DNA of 64,000 nucleotides from Coffea arabica. Its lineage: Eukaryota; Streptophyta; Magnoliopsida; Gentianales; Rubiaceae. Of the stretch, positions 10,550-22,800 are shown piece after piece (the stretch's first letter is position 1; the number at the start of each line of letters is the position of its first letter). The stretch lies in the NCBI RefSeq assembly GCF_036785885.1, contig NC_092320.1, positions 21,577,557 to 21,641,556 of the forward strand, given 5' to 3'. A model generated the notes under the pieces. That model was not told the origin of the DNA, ran no database searches, and saw only the letters and a list, made by a program, of their open reading frames with translations. A program made the translations under genes and the position numbers.

Positions 10550-11920
10550 ATGAAGAAGACAAAGCTTGTTTTTGTTCCATCACCAGGCATAAGCCACCTA
10601 ATATCCACAGTTGAGCTCTCCAAGCGCTTAACTGAAAGAGATGATCAGCTATCAATATTTGTTCTGGTCATAAGCTCGCCTGTTGGCCCAGACTCGGAGT
10701 CCTACACTCAAGAAGTGGCTGCTTCAAACACTAGTATTCAATTCATCAACATTCCTAAAGCAGATCCCAATCTATCAGAGGCCTTGAGCTCCCCAGAAAA
10801 TTTTTATGCTCTCTATTTGGAAAGCCATAGATCCTATGTCAAAACAGCAATAATTGATCAAGTACTAGTATCAGAATCCATCACTTCTCTTGCCGGGATA
10901 GTTGTTGATCTATTCTGTAGTTCGATGGTTGATGTAGCGAATGAGCTTGGCGTTCCTTCATATGTGTTCTTCACCTCTGGCTCTGCCTATCTTGGTTTCG
11001 TGTTTTATCTTCCAATTCACAACAAAAATGGAAGAGAGTTCGAGACTTCAGACCCTGATTCAATTATTCCAACATATTCTCACCCTGTACCTTCAAATGT
11101 TATACCTTCTTATGCATTTAACAAGCATGGTGGTTATTCCTCATTCGTAAAACATGCTACCAAGTTCAAGGAGACAAAAGGAATCATCATAAATACGTTT
11201 GCAGAATTAGAATCTCATGCTGTGGATCGATTGAAATTCGATGCTGAAACACCGCCAATCTACACAGTTGGACCCCTGCTCGACCTGGAGGGCAGAAAGC
11301 AAGAGCCTGATCACTAAAAAATAATGAAATGGTTAGATGATCAGCCTCCATCATCAGTTGTATTTCTCTGTTTTGGAAGCATGGGTAGTTTTGAGCCTGA
11401 CCAGTTAGCAGAGATGGCACTTGCACTCGAGTGGAGTGGATACAGAGTCTTGTGGTCAGTCCGGTTATCAAAGGCCTATACAAAAGGGACAGGTGAGCAT
11501 TCCAATATTTCTGAAATGTTGCCACAAGGCTTCTTAGAGCGCGTCCAAAATCGAGGATTGGTGAGTAGTTGGGCACCACAAATGGAGGTGCTGGCTCATG
11601 AAGCAGTTGGGGGATTTGTATCTCATTGTGGCTGGAACTCTATACTAGAAAGCCTGTGGCATGGGGTGCCTGTTGCAACATGGCCTGTATATGCTGAGCA
11701 ACAAATCAATGCGTTCGAGTTGGTAAGAGAGTTGGAACTGGCTATGGACTTGAAAATGGATTGTCGAATGGAAAATGCAAAGAATCTTGTAGTGGCTGAG
11801 GAAATCGAGAAAGCTATCAGATGCTTGATGGACACAGAGAATCCAACAAGAAAAAGAGTTCTAGAAATGAAGGAGATAAGCAGAAAGGCCATTGAAAAAT
11901 TTCATTTTCCAAAACACTAA
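10550..11920 (+). pseudogene. UGT71-like UDP-glycosyltransferase pseudogene
   Basis: Paralogue of the intact gene at 39030-40457, easily aligned over about 450 codons. The N-terminal acceptor half keeps the catalytic-type His (PGISH, residue 16) and the partner Asp in 'GIVVDLF'. The donor half has a PSPG box from 'WAPQMEVL' through 'HCGWNS' to 'YAEQQ'. One in-frame TAA at 11315-11317 splits the reading frame after 'QEPDH'; the frame resumes as 'KIMKWLDDQ'. The linker after 'SVRLSKAYTKG' is shorter than in the intact copy. After 'RKAIEK' (about 11900) similarity stops and LTR-like sequence begins, removing the last 25 or so residues. Family 1 enzymes of this group transfer glucose to small phenolics in the cytosol; this copy is unlikely to do so. 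Confidence 0.9.
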
Positions 11921-12580
11921 TCTCTTTCGCCTTTAAATTTCAATCAATTGCATCTTTTAAAATCCTAATTTTACTCTTTTTGCCTCTGAGTCTCATCACT
12001 TGCATTTATTGACCTCTTCGAGGAGTCAATTTTGGCCGTCACAATCAATGTGCTCGGTGCCAATCAAACCTCAAAGAGATATTTTGCCCCACTCGATTCA
12101 CCACTAGGTTTAGGTTTTGCATCCATATAGTGACATCTAAATGTGATAAATTTTTAGGTTAAAATAAGAAAATCTTTTGACTAAATCACGCAACTAGCTC
12201 TAGGCTAGGTTGAAAGGGTGCCTTGGATTTTATCTTTGCCTTTCCTTTCTTCAAACGTGACTCCTGAACACTTTTCTCTGATTTTCGAAAACTTGGAGTC
12301 GTTTAAAAAGGGTTTTTTCTACTTTTTCTTTAAAAATTTATTTTAGGTGACTTGGTACACCTTAACTCAATAACAAGTGGCGACTCCTATTTTATTAAAA
12401 ATTCTTTTTAAACTATTATTTTGGGTCAAAACCGTCACACTTTTAAAGTCCCATTTAGACCCGTTTTCTTTATTTATTTTCTAAAAAAATGAAAAACTCA
12501 TTTTCACTTAAAACTAATAAAAATTCATTTTTTACAAACCCGTAATTTTATTATTTCTTTAAAAAAATGGGGCGCGACAG
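11900..12580 (+). mobile_element. LTR-retrotransposon-like fragment (truncated or solo LTR), fossil
   Basis: The sequence from the broken end of the UGT relic to 'atggggcgcgaca' at about 12579 carries phrases common in plant Ty3/gypsy termini ('caataacaagtggcgactcc' near 12370, 'ggggcgcgaca' at the end). The expected TG start and a target duplication are not visible, so only part of an element appears to remain. No coding part was found. It looks broken and fairly old. The class call is tentative. Confidence 0.4.
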
Positions 12581-12585
12581 AAAGG

Positions 12586-12775
12586 TTAGAGGAATAGTGG
12601 GTGTTGAGAAAGAAAAAAAGGAATGAGTTGAGGAGTACAGTGGAGGGAGGCGATTTGGGTAGGGGGCGAGGGGAAAAGAGTAGAGCGAAGGGAAAGAGAG
12701 AGGTGGAGGCATGGTGGGAAGGAAAGAAGAAAGGAGAAAGTGAGAAGAAAAAAGTAGAGTATTCTTTTCAAGTGG
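12586..12775. repeat. Purine-rich (GA) tract
   Basis: An almost uninterrupted run of purines on the plus strand (for example 'gggaaagagagaggtggagg'). It creates short spurious frames on both strands. The remainder up to 12990 shows nothing recognisable. Confidence 0.7.
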
Positions 12776-12994
12776 AGGGCACAGGTAATGTAGAGGAATG
12801 TTAGTGTATTCTTTTCAAGTGTTTTTAGTTCTGAATAAGTTCTTTGTGGCATTTTTTAAGATATTACTATGGCTTTTGTTTTTTAAAAAACGTGTTACTG
12901 TAAATATGATGTAAAAATTAGGAGTCGTTCAGAAATCTTACTTCCCACTATAGATAGTACAGGTTGCCTGAGAAGACAATGATTTTCTGTTCAA

Positions 12995-13439
12995 AAAGCT
13001 ATTATTGCTGAGAGACAGGTATTGGAGTTTCTATAAGGAACCAAATTAACCAGGAGGGAAGTTGTCCACCAAAATATTGAACCAAGATTAAGGTATCTCA
13101 ATCTGCGCAAGTGAGCCAACTCGCGAGGCAGTTCTTCAAGGAAATTGTTTCTGCTAATGTCAAGGGAAATGAGAAAGGACAGATTCCCAAGTTGAGGAGG
13201 TATGGTACCACCAGAAAAGTTCATGTTTGAAATATGCAAGGCAGTCACTCGACCTGTCGAGAACTGCAAGGGACAAATGGAGGAAGTAATTGACCAATTT
13301 TTTGCCAAGAAATCTTGAGGTTCTAAAGTGATCATGTCACTGATTGATCCATAGTAATATCACTGTTGCTAGCTGCCATGCTAGCTAACCTAAAGATACG
13401 CAAGAAGAAGTAGTAGATTTTGTCCTTGGCCATGCTCAT
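12995..13439 (-). pseudogene. LRR-RLK N-terminal relic (second copy)
   Basis: Minus strand, starting at the ATG around 13439 (MSMAKDKIYYFFL). It parallels the first exon of the neighbouring receptor: 'MAASNSDITMDQ' against 'MAAGNSNVTTDQ', then 'LAKNWSITSSIC', 'RVTALHISNMNFSG', 'PPQLGNLSFLISLDISRNNF' and 'RELAHLRRLRYLN'. A stop follows 'DQSVT' and the LRRNT block is partly deleted. After 'LRYLNLG' similarity is lost near 12995. Upstream sequence (13470-13620) also resembles the region upstream of the main gene ('gcatggaagtc' against 'gcgtggaagtc'). It is the 5' stub of a tandem duplicate, with no further LRRs or kinase attached. Confidence 0.85.
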
Positions 13440-14118
13440 GGTTCAATTTCAGATTTCCACAAACACCAGGGCACTCACTAATTAAGAATTGGGATGAACT
13501 GCAAAACGATATATACAGATAGAAACGAGCATGGAAGTCCACTAATAACACATTCCAGGAATAATAAAACCATATCAATGGAGAAAGGCCGTAACATTGA
13601 TTTATTTTCCAAGTAGGTACCAAACATGGACTATCAAATCATGGACAAAATGGAGCTTGCGACATTGGTCGAGAAGAGGCTGCCATTAACTAGTCTTGGT
13701 TTATTCCTTCATTGACTTTAATTCCAGTTTCCATTAGTATATATGTGGATGGAGAAGAAACAAACCCAAATCTGAACTTGTCCCCATTTGAAGTCTCCTT
13801 TGAAAGTGAATGGTATGCTTTTGCCATTCCAATTTTATGGCAGGGAATTGTTAATTTTCTGCTTTTTGTCACTAGATTGTTTAAACTAAAAGGTAGCTAA
13901 GAACTCAGTCAGAATTAAAAAAAGGAAAAAGAAAAGCAAAATAAAGCCCCTTATGCAATGTTCCCTATAACTGAAAGTCCAAATGCGATGTAGATGACAC
14001 CTCTAGATCTCTCTCTCGGAATAATGTACATCTCTCTCTGACCTTCAAAATAAATCAAGCTTACAAATTATACTGAAGCATCTATTTGCATTGGCCAAAA
14101 GCATTGTTTCTGATATGA
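13440..14118. other. Intergenic DNA between LRR-RLK relic and receptor gene
   Basis: 13440-13680 is promoter-like sequence of the relic. 13990-14118 would hold the 3' UTR of the receptor gene (minus strand). Nothing else is recognised. Confidence 0.4.
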
Positions 14119-17100
14119 TCAAGACCTGACAGTATGCTGCAAAAAAATAGCAGGTTATAAGCTCAATTGAATGAGGACACATAACTTTCATCATTGAGAA
14201 GTAAAATTTGCACAAAAAGGATAAATACTTACTGTCATCAGAAATTGAAATTGATGCTTGATCTTTATTAGTTCTGCTAAAACATCTTTCATACTGATCC
14301 TTTCTCTTGGACATTCTGTACAGCAGTTCAAAGCCAATTTCATAATCAATGTAACACACTTCAGCTTGTCAGTGAAATGCTCATCCTCTGGCCTAATTAA
14401 GTTTGCATCAACGACCTGAAGTGCATCAGGAAGAGAATCTTCTACCCAACTTTTAAGGCTTAAATCTCCTGAAAACGTTTCATCACCAGGCCTTATCCTT
14501 GAAAAAATTTCCATCAAAACTATTCCAAAACTGTATACATCAATTCTTGTTGAAACTATCCCCTCCGATCCATACTCTGTCATAAGATTACAATAGTCAG
14601 GATAATAGAATTAGTTAACAGATTAACAACAGATGAACAACATCGTAGAAGTACAAAAAATGTAGACAGCAAAAGTTAAATGCTTAACCTGGTGCAATGT
14701 ATCCCAGTGTTGCAAGGGTATTGGTATGCAAAATACTTTCTCCTTGGCCAAACATTTTTGCTATACCAAAGTCACTTACATGGGCAGCCATATCTTCATC
14801 AAGCAAGATATTACTGGGCTTCAAGTCACAATGTACCACAGGAGCATCATAACCATAATGGAGATATTCCAATGCACAAGCAACGTCAATCATTATGTTT
14901 ATTCTTTGGAACATATCTAAAAAATGGTTGTGAGAGTACAACCACTTCTCAAGATTCCCATTGGGCATGTATTTGAGTACCAAGGCTTTAAAATTAAGGT
15001 TACAGCAGCTGCCGAGCACTTTTATAAGATTTCGATGGCGTAAACTCTTTAGAACCTCGCATTCTTTATCAAAACTTTTTAATGAACCTTCCACTAGCAA
15101 GTTGAATACCTTGATAGCCACAATAGTGCCATCACTTAGGATCCCTTTGTAAACAGAACCATAGCTCCCTTCTCCAAGCAAATTGCTTTCATTGTAGTTA
15201 TCGGTTGAGTGCAAAAGGTCATAGTATGAAAATCTTTCATATTTTGCCGCTGACATCAACTCTATTCCACTAGAACTCTTTGGTTTCTTTAGCCACCTTA
15301 GATTCAATAATGCTCCAATTGCTATTATCAGTATTGCTGCCATCCCTGACAGACTAATGACAAGTAGAAGCACCTTTCTTTTGCTCGATCTTCTAATTGA
15401 ATTACTCTGACATAGTGGAACACTAAGCCTTGGGTCACCACAGAGTCCTTCATTGTTCATGAACAATTGACCTGTAAAGTTTCTGAAGGGACCATCTCGA
15501 GGAATTTCGCCACTTAATCTATTAAAAGAAACATTGCATTCCTTGAGAGATTTGAGTGCCTCCATTGACTTGGGTATTACACCAGAGAGATTATTGTGTG
15601 AAAGGTCCAAGAATTCCAAGCTGACTATATAGCTAAATGATTCTGGTATAGAACCCTGCAAATTATTTTTCGCCAATGAAAGGCTCTGTAAAGCTTGCAG
15701 CTCTCCAATGGTTGTAGGGATTTTGTCTGATAATTGATTGAACGAGATATCTAAACTATATGCTGCTTTGAGGTTCCCGATCTCCAAAGGTAGCGATCCA
15801 CTTAAGAAATTTGATGAAAGGTTGAGAATTTGGAGATCTTTCATGCTCAATAGGTTAGCAGGTATCATGGAAGTCAACCTGTTGGAGTCTAGAAAAATCT
15901 GTCTCAAATTTGTCATATTTCCTAAGCATTCTGGAATACTACCAAAGAATTGATTTTGGCTCAAGTCTAACAACCCCAAACTTTGTAATCCACAAAAAAT
16001 GTCCAAGACATCTCTTATTTGATTGGAGTCCAAGTACAGCACCTGAAGATTTGCCAAACTATGTATAGTTCTTGGGACAGATCCAATCAATTCATTACCT
16101 GAAAATTCTAGTTCCACCAAACCGCTCAAATTGCTGATTCCATCTGGGATGTTTCCCTTGATTCTACAACTTTTTGCAGTTATGACTTCAAGTGAAGTCG
16201 AATAGTTAGAAAAGGAAGCTGGCAGAAAACCATTTAGAGGATTATTATCCAACACTAAATATGTCAAAGATCTGCAACTCGTCAAGAAAGTGAAAAAGCT
16301 CAATTCTGAGGATTCACTTGATAGCCTGTTGTAATCCAGGTATAGATATTTTAGATTTCTTAAACTTGCTAAAGAGGTGGGGATTGAACCTGTGAGCTCA
16401 TTATTGTAAAGCACCAAAAAAACTAGCTTAGTAGCATTTGAGATGGTGCTAGGTATACCTCCGCTCAAGTAATTCTGATCAAGAAAAAGAGACTCCAAAT
16501 TGCTTAGCTTATTATTACTCACTGTGAAAGGAATAGTTCCTGAGAATTTATTCTGGTCAAGTCCAATATGTTGGAGAGATGAAATGTTGAAAATTGCAGC
16601 TGGTATGGAACCCGATAATGCATTGTTGTATAAATAAAGCTCCTCCAATCTGTGAAGGTTCCCAATCTTTTCGGGTATTCCACCTGTAATACGGTAATTG
16701 AAGTGCTTTTGCATTAGCATACAATCGGCAACTTTCCATTGGCAATGTCTAGCAAGGTTCTAAATTTTTTTTAAAAAAAAAAATCTTTTAGAATAATAGA
16801 AAGTTATCGGTCTTCCCAGATCCTTCTAGCAAGGCTTTAAAACTAACCTCTTTGAACATAAAATCCATTAAAAGGAAAAGTTAATTTCATTCAACCGAAC
16901 ATAGGCGCAAGTTATCCTATAGATCAAACTGATGTGGAGTTTTAAAGATGATCTACGCAATTAAGACCTTGTCATTAGGAAAGAAGACATACCTGTCAAT
17001 TTGTTGTTGCTAAAATCTAAATCCATCAACATAGCTAAATTCCCTATTTCAGCTGGAATTACACCTGCAAAATTGCAACTTGTATGAGTTTGATTTGACT

Positions 17101-19618
17101 TGAAATGAAAAAACGTAGTAACAAATAATGATGAGATTTTTGAACTTTCCAAATGCATTAATTGGAAATAGTCGTGATCCTTTCATGCTATAGATCCAAT
17201 TGCATGCTGAGTTTTGCTTATGGTTTAAGCAATTAAGAACTTGTAATTAGGAACTTAAGCATACCAGTCAATTTGTTGTCTCTAAATTCTAAAGCCGTCA
17301 ACATAGCTAAATTCCCTATTTCAGTTGGAATTGCACCTGCAAAATTGCAGCTTTTATGAGTTTGAATTGACTTGTAATGAAGAAACATAGTAACAACCAA
17401 TGATGAGATTTTTGAACTTTCCAAATGCATTAATTGGAAATAGTCGTGATCCTTTCATGCTATAGATCCAATCCTAAGAACTTGTCATTAGGAACGAAGA
17501 CATACCTGTCAATTTGTTGTCATAAAAATATAAAATCGTCAACATAGTTAGATTCCCTATTTCATTTGGAATTGCACCTACAAAATTGCAACTTTTATGA
17601 GTTTGATTTGACTTGTAATGAAGAAATGTAGTAACAAATAATGATGAGATTTTGGAACTTTCCAAATGCATTAATTGGAAATAGTCGTGACCCTTTCATG
17701 CTATAGATCCAATTGCATGCCGAGCTTTGCCTATGGTTTAAGCAATCAAGACCTTGTCATTAGGAGCGAAGACATACCTGTCAATCAATTTGTTGTCACC
17801 AAAACTTAAAATCGTCAACATAGTTAGATTCCCTATTTCATTTGGGATTGCACCTGCAAAATTGCAACTTTTATGAGTTTGATTTGACTTGTAACAAAAA
17901 AAAATGTAGTAACAAACAATGATGAGATTTTTTAACTTTCTAAATGCATTAATTGGAAATAGTCGCATGGTTACTCATTGCAGTAACCATGTGGCATCTG
18001 TGGGAGGAAAGAAAATAGGATAGTTTTTCTGCTTGCTAAGACAAATACTAGTAAAGTTTTATCAGACATTGCCAAGGTTATTCAACTATCTATCGAAAAA
18101 AAAAAAGTGATACTATTAGTAATATCAGGGGAACAGTCAATGTTAAGAGTTAAGACCCATGCGATAAGAGTGTTTATGTTATAAATCTATTTGACAAACC
18201 TTAGGGTTTGATATGTAGGACCTTTTAGTAATATTGACAAACCTTAGGATCGGATATGTAATTTGACCAAACCTCAAAATAACCAGAACTCCTGGGCGCT
18301 AACGATTATACACTACACACAACTCTAAACCAAGACACCAATTTAAAACTCATAAGGTTACCTCACATTTCTACTAAACACTTGCCGTCCATTTATACAT
18401 GCAATAAGTTACCAATGAAGGCGGTGCTGATTTCCTTCGGGAAGTCTAGATATGCAACTTGCATATAGACAAATCTAGGAATGCTGCTAGACTAACAGAG
18501 AGAGAGAGGCTGTGCTTTCTCATCACTGTCTATCAAAACCGCCAAAAAAAAATGTTCTGTTTCTCTGAAACCTCCATATAGAAAAACAAAAGCATAAGCT
18601 TATTAGATATCTATAAAGCATATACAAGAACAGAAGCATAAGCTTAATCTATACTTAAAAAATAGGAATAAAAGCAGTCACTAATACATTTTACCTGTTA
18701 AATTGTTGCTCTCCAGGTATAGTTCCTCCAGCATTGTCAAGTTCGCAATTCCCATGGGTATCGGTCCACTTAAACGGTTCTCAGACAAGGCAAGATACCG
18801 AAGCAGTGAACACTGAGACACTGTTGACGGTATTCGACCAATCAAATTGTTATATTGTAGACTAAGCCATGTAAGTTTCTGAAGGCGCTGACAGACGTCG
18901 TCCGGAAGAATGCCTGATAGGCTGTTATGCATGAAGGAAATTATTTCCAGTGAGGAAAGATTGAAAACATGGAGAGGCAAAGGACCAGAAAGCTGGTTAT
19001 ACTCAATAAGCAAATTCTTCAAATTATGAAGATTCTGAAATTCTATTGGAACGGTCCCCTCAATGAAATTGAAAGACAGCAGTAGCGTCTCCAAGTTTGA
19101 CATGTTAGAGATGGAAGGCGGGATGGAACCCATAAAGCTATTGTTCCAAGAGACAGGAATTGGAGTTTGTATATAAAACCAAACCAGGAGGGAAGCTCTC
19201 CACCTAGATTGTTGATCCCAAAATCAAGGTATCTCAATCTGCGCAAGTGAACTAACTCACCGGGCAATTCTCCATGGAAATTGTTCCTGCTAATGTTAAG
19301 GGAAACCAGAAAGGACAGGTTCCCAAGTTGAGGAGGTAAGGTACCAGTAAGGTTCATATTTGAGATATTCAAGACAGTCACTCGGTGGTGTCGAGAGCCG
19401 AAGGTGACCCCTATCCAATCACAAACAGAGGAGGTAATGGACCAGTTTTTTGCCAAGATTTCTCGAGGCTCTGAATTGATCCTGCGATCTCTTAGCGCAA
19501 GAAGGGCTAATTGATCCGTTGTAACATTACTGTTGCCGGCAGCCATCATGGCTAACGAAACTAAGCTAAAATTTATCAAGAAAAGGTAGTGATCTATTTT
19601 GCCCATGGCCTTGCTCAT
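14119..19618 (-). pseudogene. LRR receptor-like kinase, subfamily XII type (probably disabled)
   Basis: Inferred exons on the minus strand: 19618-18695, 17853-17778, 17577-17506, 17336-17265, 17064-16993, 16683-14689, 14576-14233 and 14136-14119, all with GT-AG junctions. Exon 1 gives a signal peptide, an LRRNT ('SVCDWIGVTF', where the second usual Cys is Phe) and LRRs. Four short exons each add one LRR. The large exon holds about 15 LRRs, a transmembrane segment (VLLLVISLSGMAAILIIAIG) and kinase lobes with 'GEGSYGSVYKG', 'VAIKVF', 'HCDLKPSNILLD' (non-RD) and 'DFGIAK'. The last exons give 'APEYGSEG' and 'DVYSFGIVLMEIF', ending 'FLMTHTVRS'. Such receptors sit in the plasma membrane and sense microbial or self ligands. 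A 1-bp loss near 19145 and a 4-bp gain in the second exon break the frame. Confidence 0.8.
16993..17853 (-). repeat. Tandem array of four single-LRR exons
   Basis: Exons 17778-17853 (76 bp), 17506-17577 (72 bp), 17265-17336 (72 bp) and 16993-17064 (72 bp) lie at spacings of 276, 241 and 272 bp. They share intron sequence as well, for example 'caaatgcattaattggaaa' downstream of each unit. Each 72-bp exon is phase 1-1 and encodes one 24-residue LRR of the form 'IPxEIGNLxMLxxLxFxDNKLTG', so 72-bp units can be added without shifting frame. The 76-bp unit has an extra ATTG before its donor. Acceptors read TTGCAG or TTGTAG, and donors read GTATGT or GTATGC. Confidence 0.9.
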
Positions 19619-19674
19619 TGATCAAGTTGAGATTTTTTTGACCGTAACTCACATGAATTGGTGTCAGCAGCAAA

Positions 19675-19677
<3 letters not shown>

Positions 19678-19731
<54 letters not shown>
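19678..19731. repeat. (TA)n microsatellite
   Basis: About 27 AT units, just upstream of the receptor's start codon (19618, minus strand). Confidence 0.98.
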
Positions 19732-19733
<2 letters not shown>

Positions 19734-19892
19734 TGAAGACGAGCGTGGAAGTCTTCATGACACAAAAACACACACATGGAGATGGAGATCAGCAATTAAT
19801 GTGGTGGTCTCTGGCTATGATAACATCAATAGCAGAAAAATACCCACCAGTTAATATTAATGTTGATTTTCCTACTTATTACATATCAAATT

Positions 19893-22800
19893 ATGGCAGA
19901 CCGGTCTAGAGGGGTTCGGGAGAGAAGACATTAAGTTTTTGGTGGAAAGTAGTTGTAGCATTTGTGTTCATGAGCTTTCTTTTCCTGCTGGATTCCCTTT
20001 TGTTTTCTCTTTTGGACTCAATAATCAAGAATCATTCGGCCCCTCACAGATCAACAGGGCAAGAGGTATGGTTTAGGGTACTGCCATCAGTTTGGCTTTG
20101 CATCCATGCTTTCCCAATTAGCTCTAAAGCCTAAATTTAGTTAATTAATATGCTCTGCTTTTCTTTGACATGCATGTAAGATTCAAAAAAAATATGATTT
20201 ATTTAATTTTGACAGGAACTTAGTAGCACAAATTGAAATGAAAAGAATGAATGCAAAAGTAGATCAAATGTGCATTTAGACTACCTTAATATGATATGAT
20301 GCCTCATTGCCAAGTGCCAATTGAATTTGTAGATGATATTTCTGGAATTCAGTTTATTTTTTAACAATTCAAAAGCTCAGTCCAATTTCATAATTTTCAA
20401 GACCACAAGTCCTATTAATTTTCTTTTGGAAGGTACTTATGAGCAATTGGTGTATACTAGTAAAACACGTAGCTCTCCTTTATATGTTAGGAATTGATGG
20501 TTTCCAGCTAGCTCATACGGTCATTGACTTTAGTTTCACTTCTGAAAGGGAATAATTTGTTATACTTCATCCAGAGATTAGAAGCAATTCTGGTTGATCA
20601 GCTTACATCTGTTATGAATACAAAATTGATGCTACTATATTTCCACCATTGAGCTGAGTCTCACATGAAATTTAACAGAACATAAGTAGCGCTAGACCGA
20701 TCCATGAGGATTTGATGATAGCAAAGTTCCAGAGAGGATTATACATGAATTAATTTATATGTTAAAAAACTGTTTCTGTATGTCAAACCTAAATTAGAAG
20801 AGTATCTAAAGTTAAGTTACAACAATATTTTTGTCCGTTTTATAGAACAGGAGTTGTTTCTGTAAACGTGAGTCACTTTCCTGACAATTTTGCAGACGTT
20901 CATTCTTTTGCAGAAAAATAAGCTGATGTATGTGTCTGCAAATTGAAAATTAAGCAACATGGGGAAACTATATGTAACCTCTGCATGATGATAATATTGA
21001 AGGCTGTTCAGTCATACTTAGTTTATTTACTGTGCTTATTCTAATAAACATAGTAGGTGGATGAGCTTTGTTTATTTAGGAATTATTTGTTCCAAAGTAT
21101 CAGTTGTGAAGCAATTCATCACTATCAGGAGTTGTTATGAGCAGTATTACAGATGAAGTAGGTCATATATCACTGCAGGAGAAAATCACTGGCATGTTGG
21201 AGGAAAAGAGTTCAACAAACATGTATGATCGCCTTCTAAAACTGGCGGCCAGTTCTGTTAATGAGGTTAGAACTATTATCATTGCTTTCATATAGTAGAA
21301 TATTTTCTTAATCTCAATTATGGTGCATGGCAGGAGTGTCTACTATCTTAGCCGTAGATTTTGTAAGTGCTCTGAGCTTCTGCAGTAAATGGCAGCTACT
21401 CAATTACTAGAACTAGGAAAGATAAGGCCAAATCATCTGGTTGCATCATCAGAATGTGTTTGATTGCATAAGCATTGGTCTTGCAAGTGACTTGCCTATC
21501 AGATAATTGATAATATTAGGAGTTCACAGAATAATATACTGAAATAGTTTGCTCTTTTGTTGTCTGTTCCATGGCTAGTTTGGGATATCAGCTGATCTTG
21601 TACTTTTCATTGGGTAGTTGTGGAAAACACGAGCATGCTGAGAAAAGATTTTATTTATTGTTGTTTCTGCACTCCCTTTTACCAATTTAATGTTTCAGAA
21701 AGAGTTGAAGAGAGGTGAATCAAAATTTTGGGAAGAATCAAACCCTCAGGCATCAATGTGGAAGCCTTGTGCCGACAAGAAGAGTACCCAAGGTATAATT
21801 TAGATTCATTGAATGATGTCTATGCACAAATCAAATTGTAATTTGCTTCTTACAACAGTTATGTCTCTGACAGTAGGTGGTTTGCTGTCTGAACTGTGGT
21901 GTAATTGTTTAAAGTTGTCGGGGCAGGGAAATCCAGGAACAGTTACATTGTGGCCAATGGAGGCCTAAATCAGCAGCGAGTTGCTGTAAGCATGTAGAAT
22001 TTAGTCCTCCTCCTTTTTGGTATTTTTGGTTGTTGTAGGGTCAAGTTTCATCTTACTTCCTGCATCTTCTTCATGTTTTTTTCTTTACTCTCTGATTCTA
22101 TCTCTCTTATTAATTGCCACTGAATGCTTCGTTCCAATTTTTCAGGTCTGCAATGCTGTTGCAGTTCCATCCCTGCTAAATGCAACTTTAGTCATTCCCA
22201 AATTTCTTTATAGCAATGTATGGAATGATCCCAGGTCAGAAGTACATTTAACTGTGTGTTGAGTCTAGATTGGTTAAATATATTGCTCCTAGGTCTTCCT
22301 CCTTCCAATTTGGCCTCTTACTATGTTGATGCATGCTTATTGAGAGGAGAATGATGACTTATCCGGCATTAGAAGTCTCAAAACGAAATTTGTTTTCTGA
22401 TTTGTTTCTCAATTATGTTTTTCCCTTCATAACTGGTTCCTTTCTATCCCTTTCCATAAAAAGATGTTGGAGATTTCTTTCCGGGAGAAAATTTTTTCAT
22501 GCATTTACCTTTCAACAAAAGAAACATGTTCTTGAGTTACTTTGAGGTATTATTGTTGATGCAGTATTAGAAACTAGTCAATTTTTTTGACAGCCAAAAG
22601 AAAAGATTAGAAATATAAATTTCTTTTCATCTGATTCCTTCACTTGGATTTACAATTTCAGCTTTTCAAGGTACTTCTTGGCTAATGGCATTATTTGATG
22701 GTTCAAGGTGATTTATGATATCAGCCTTTTTAAGTTCTCCTTGGCTAATGGCCTTATTTGATTATCGTGGTTATGTAATTTGTATTACAGTTAATGATAC

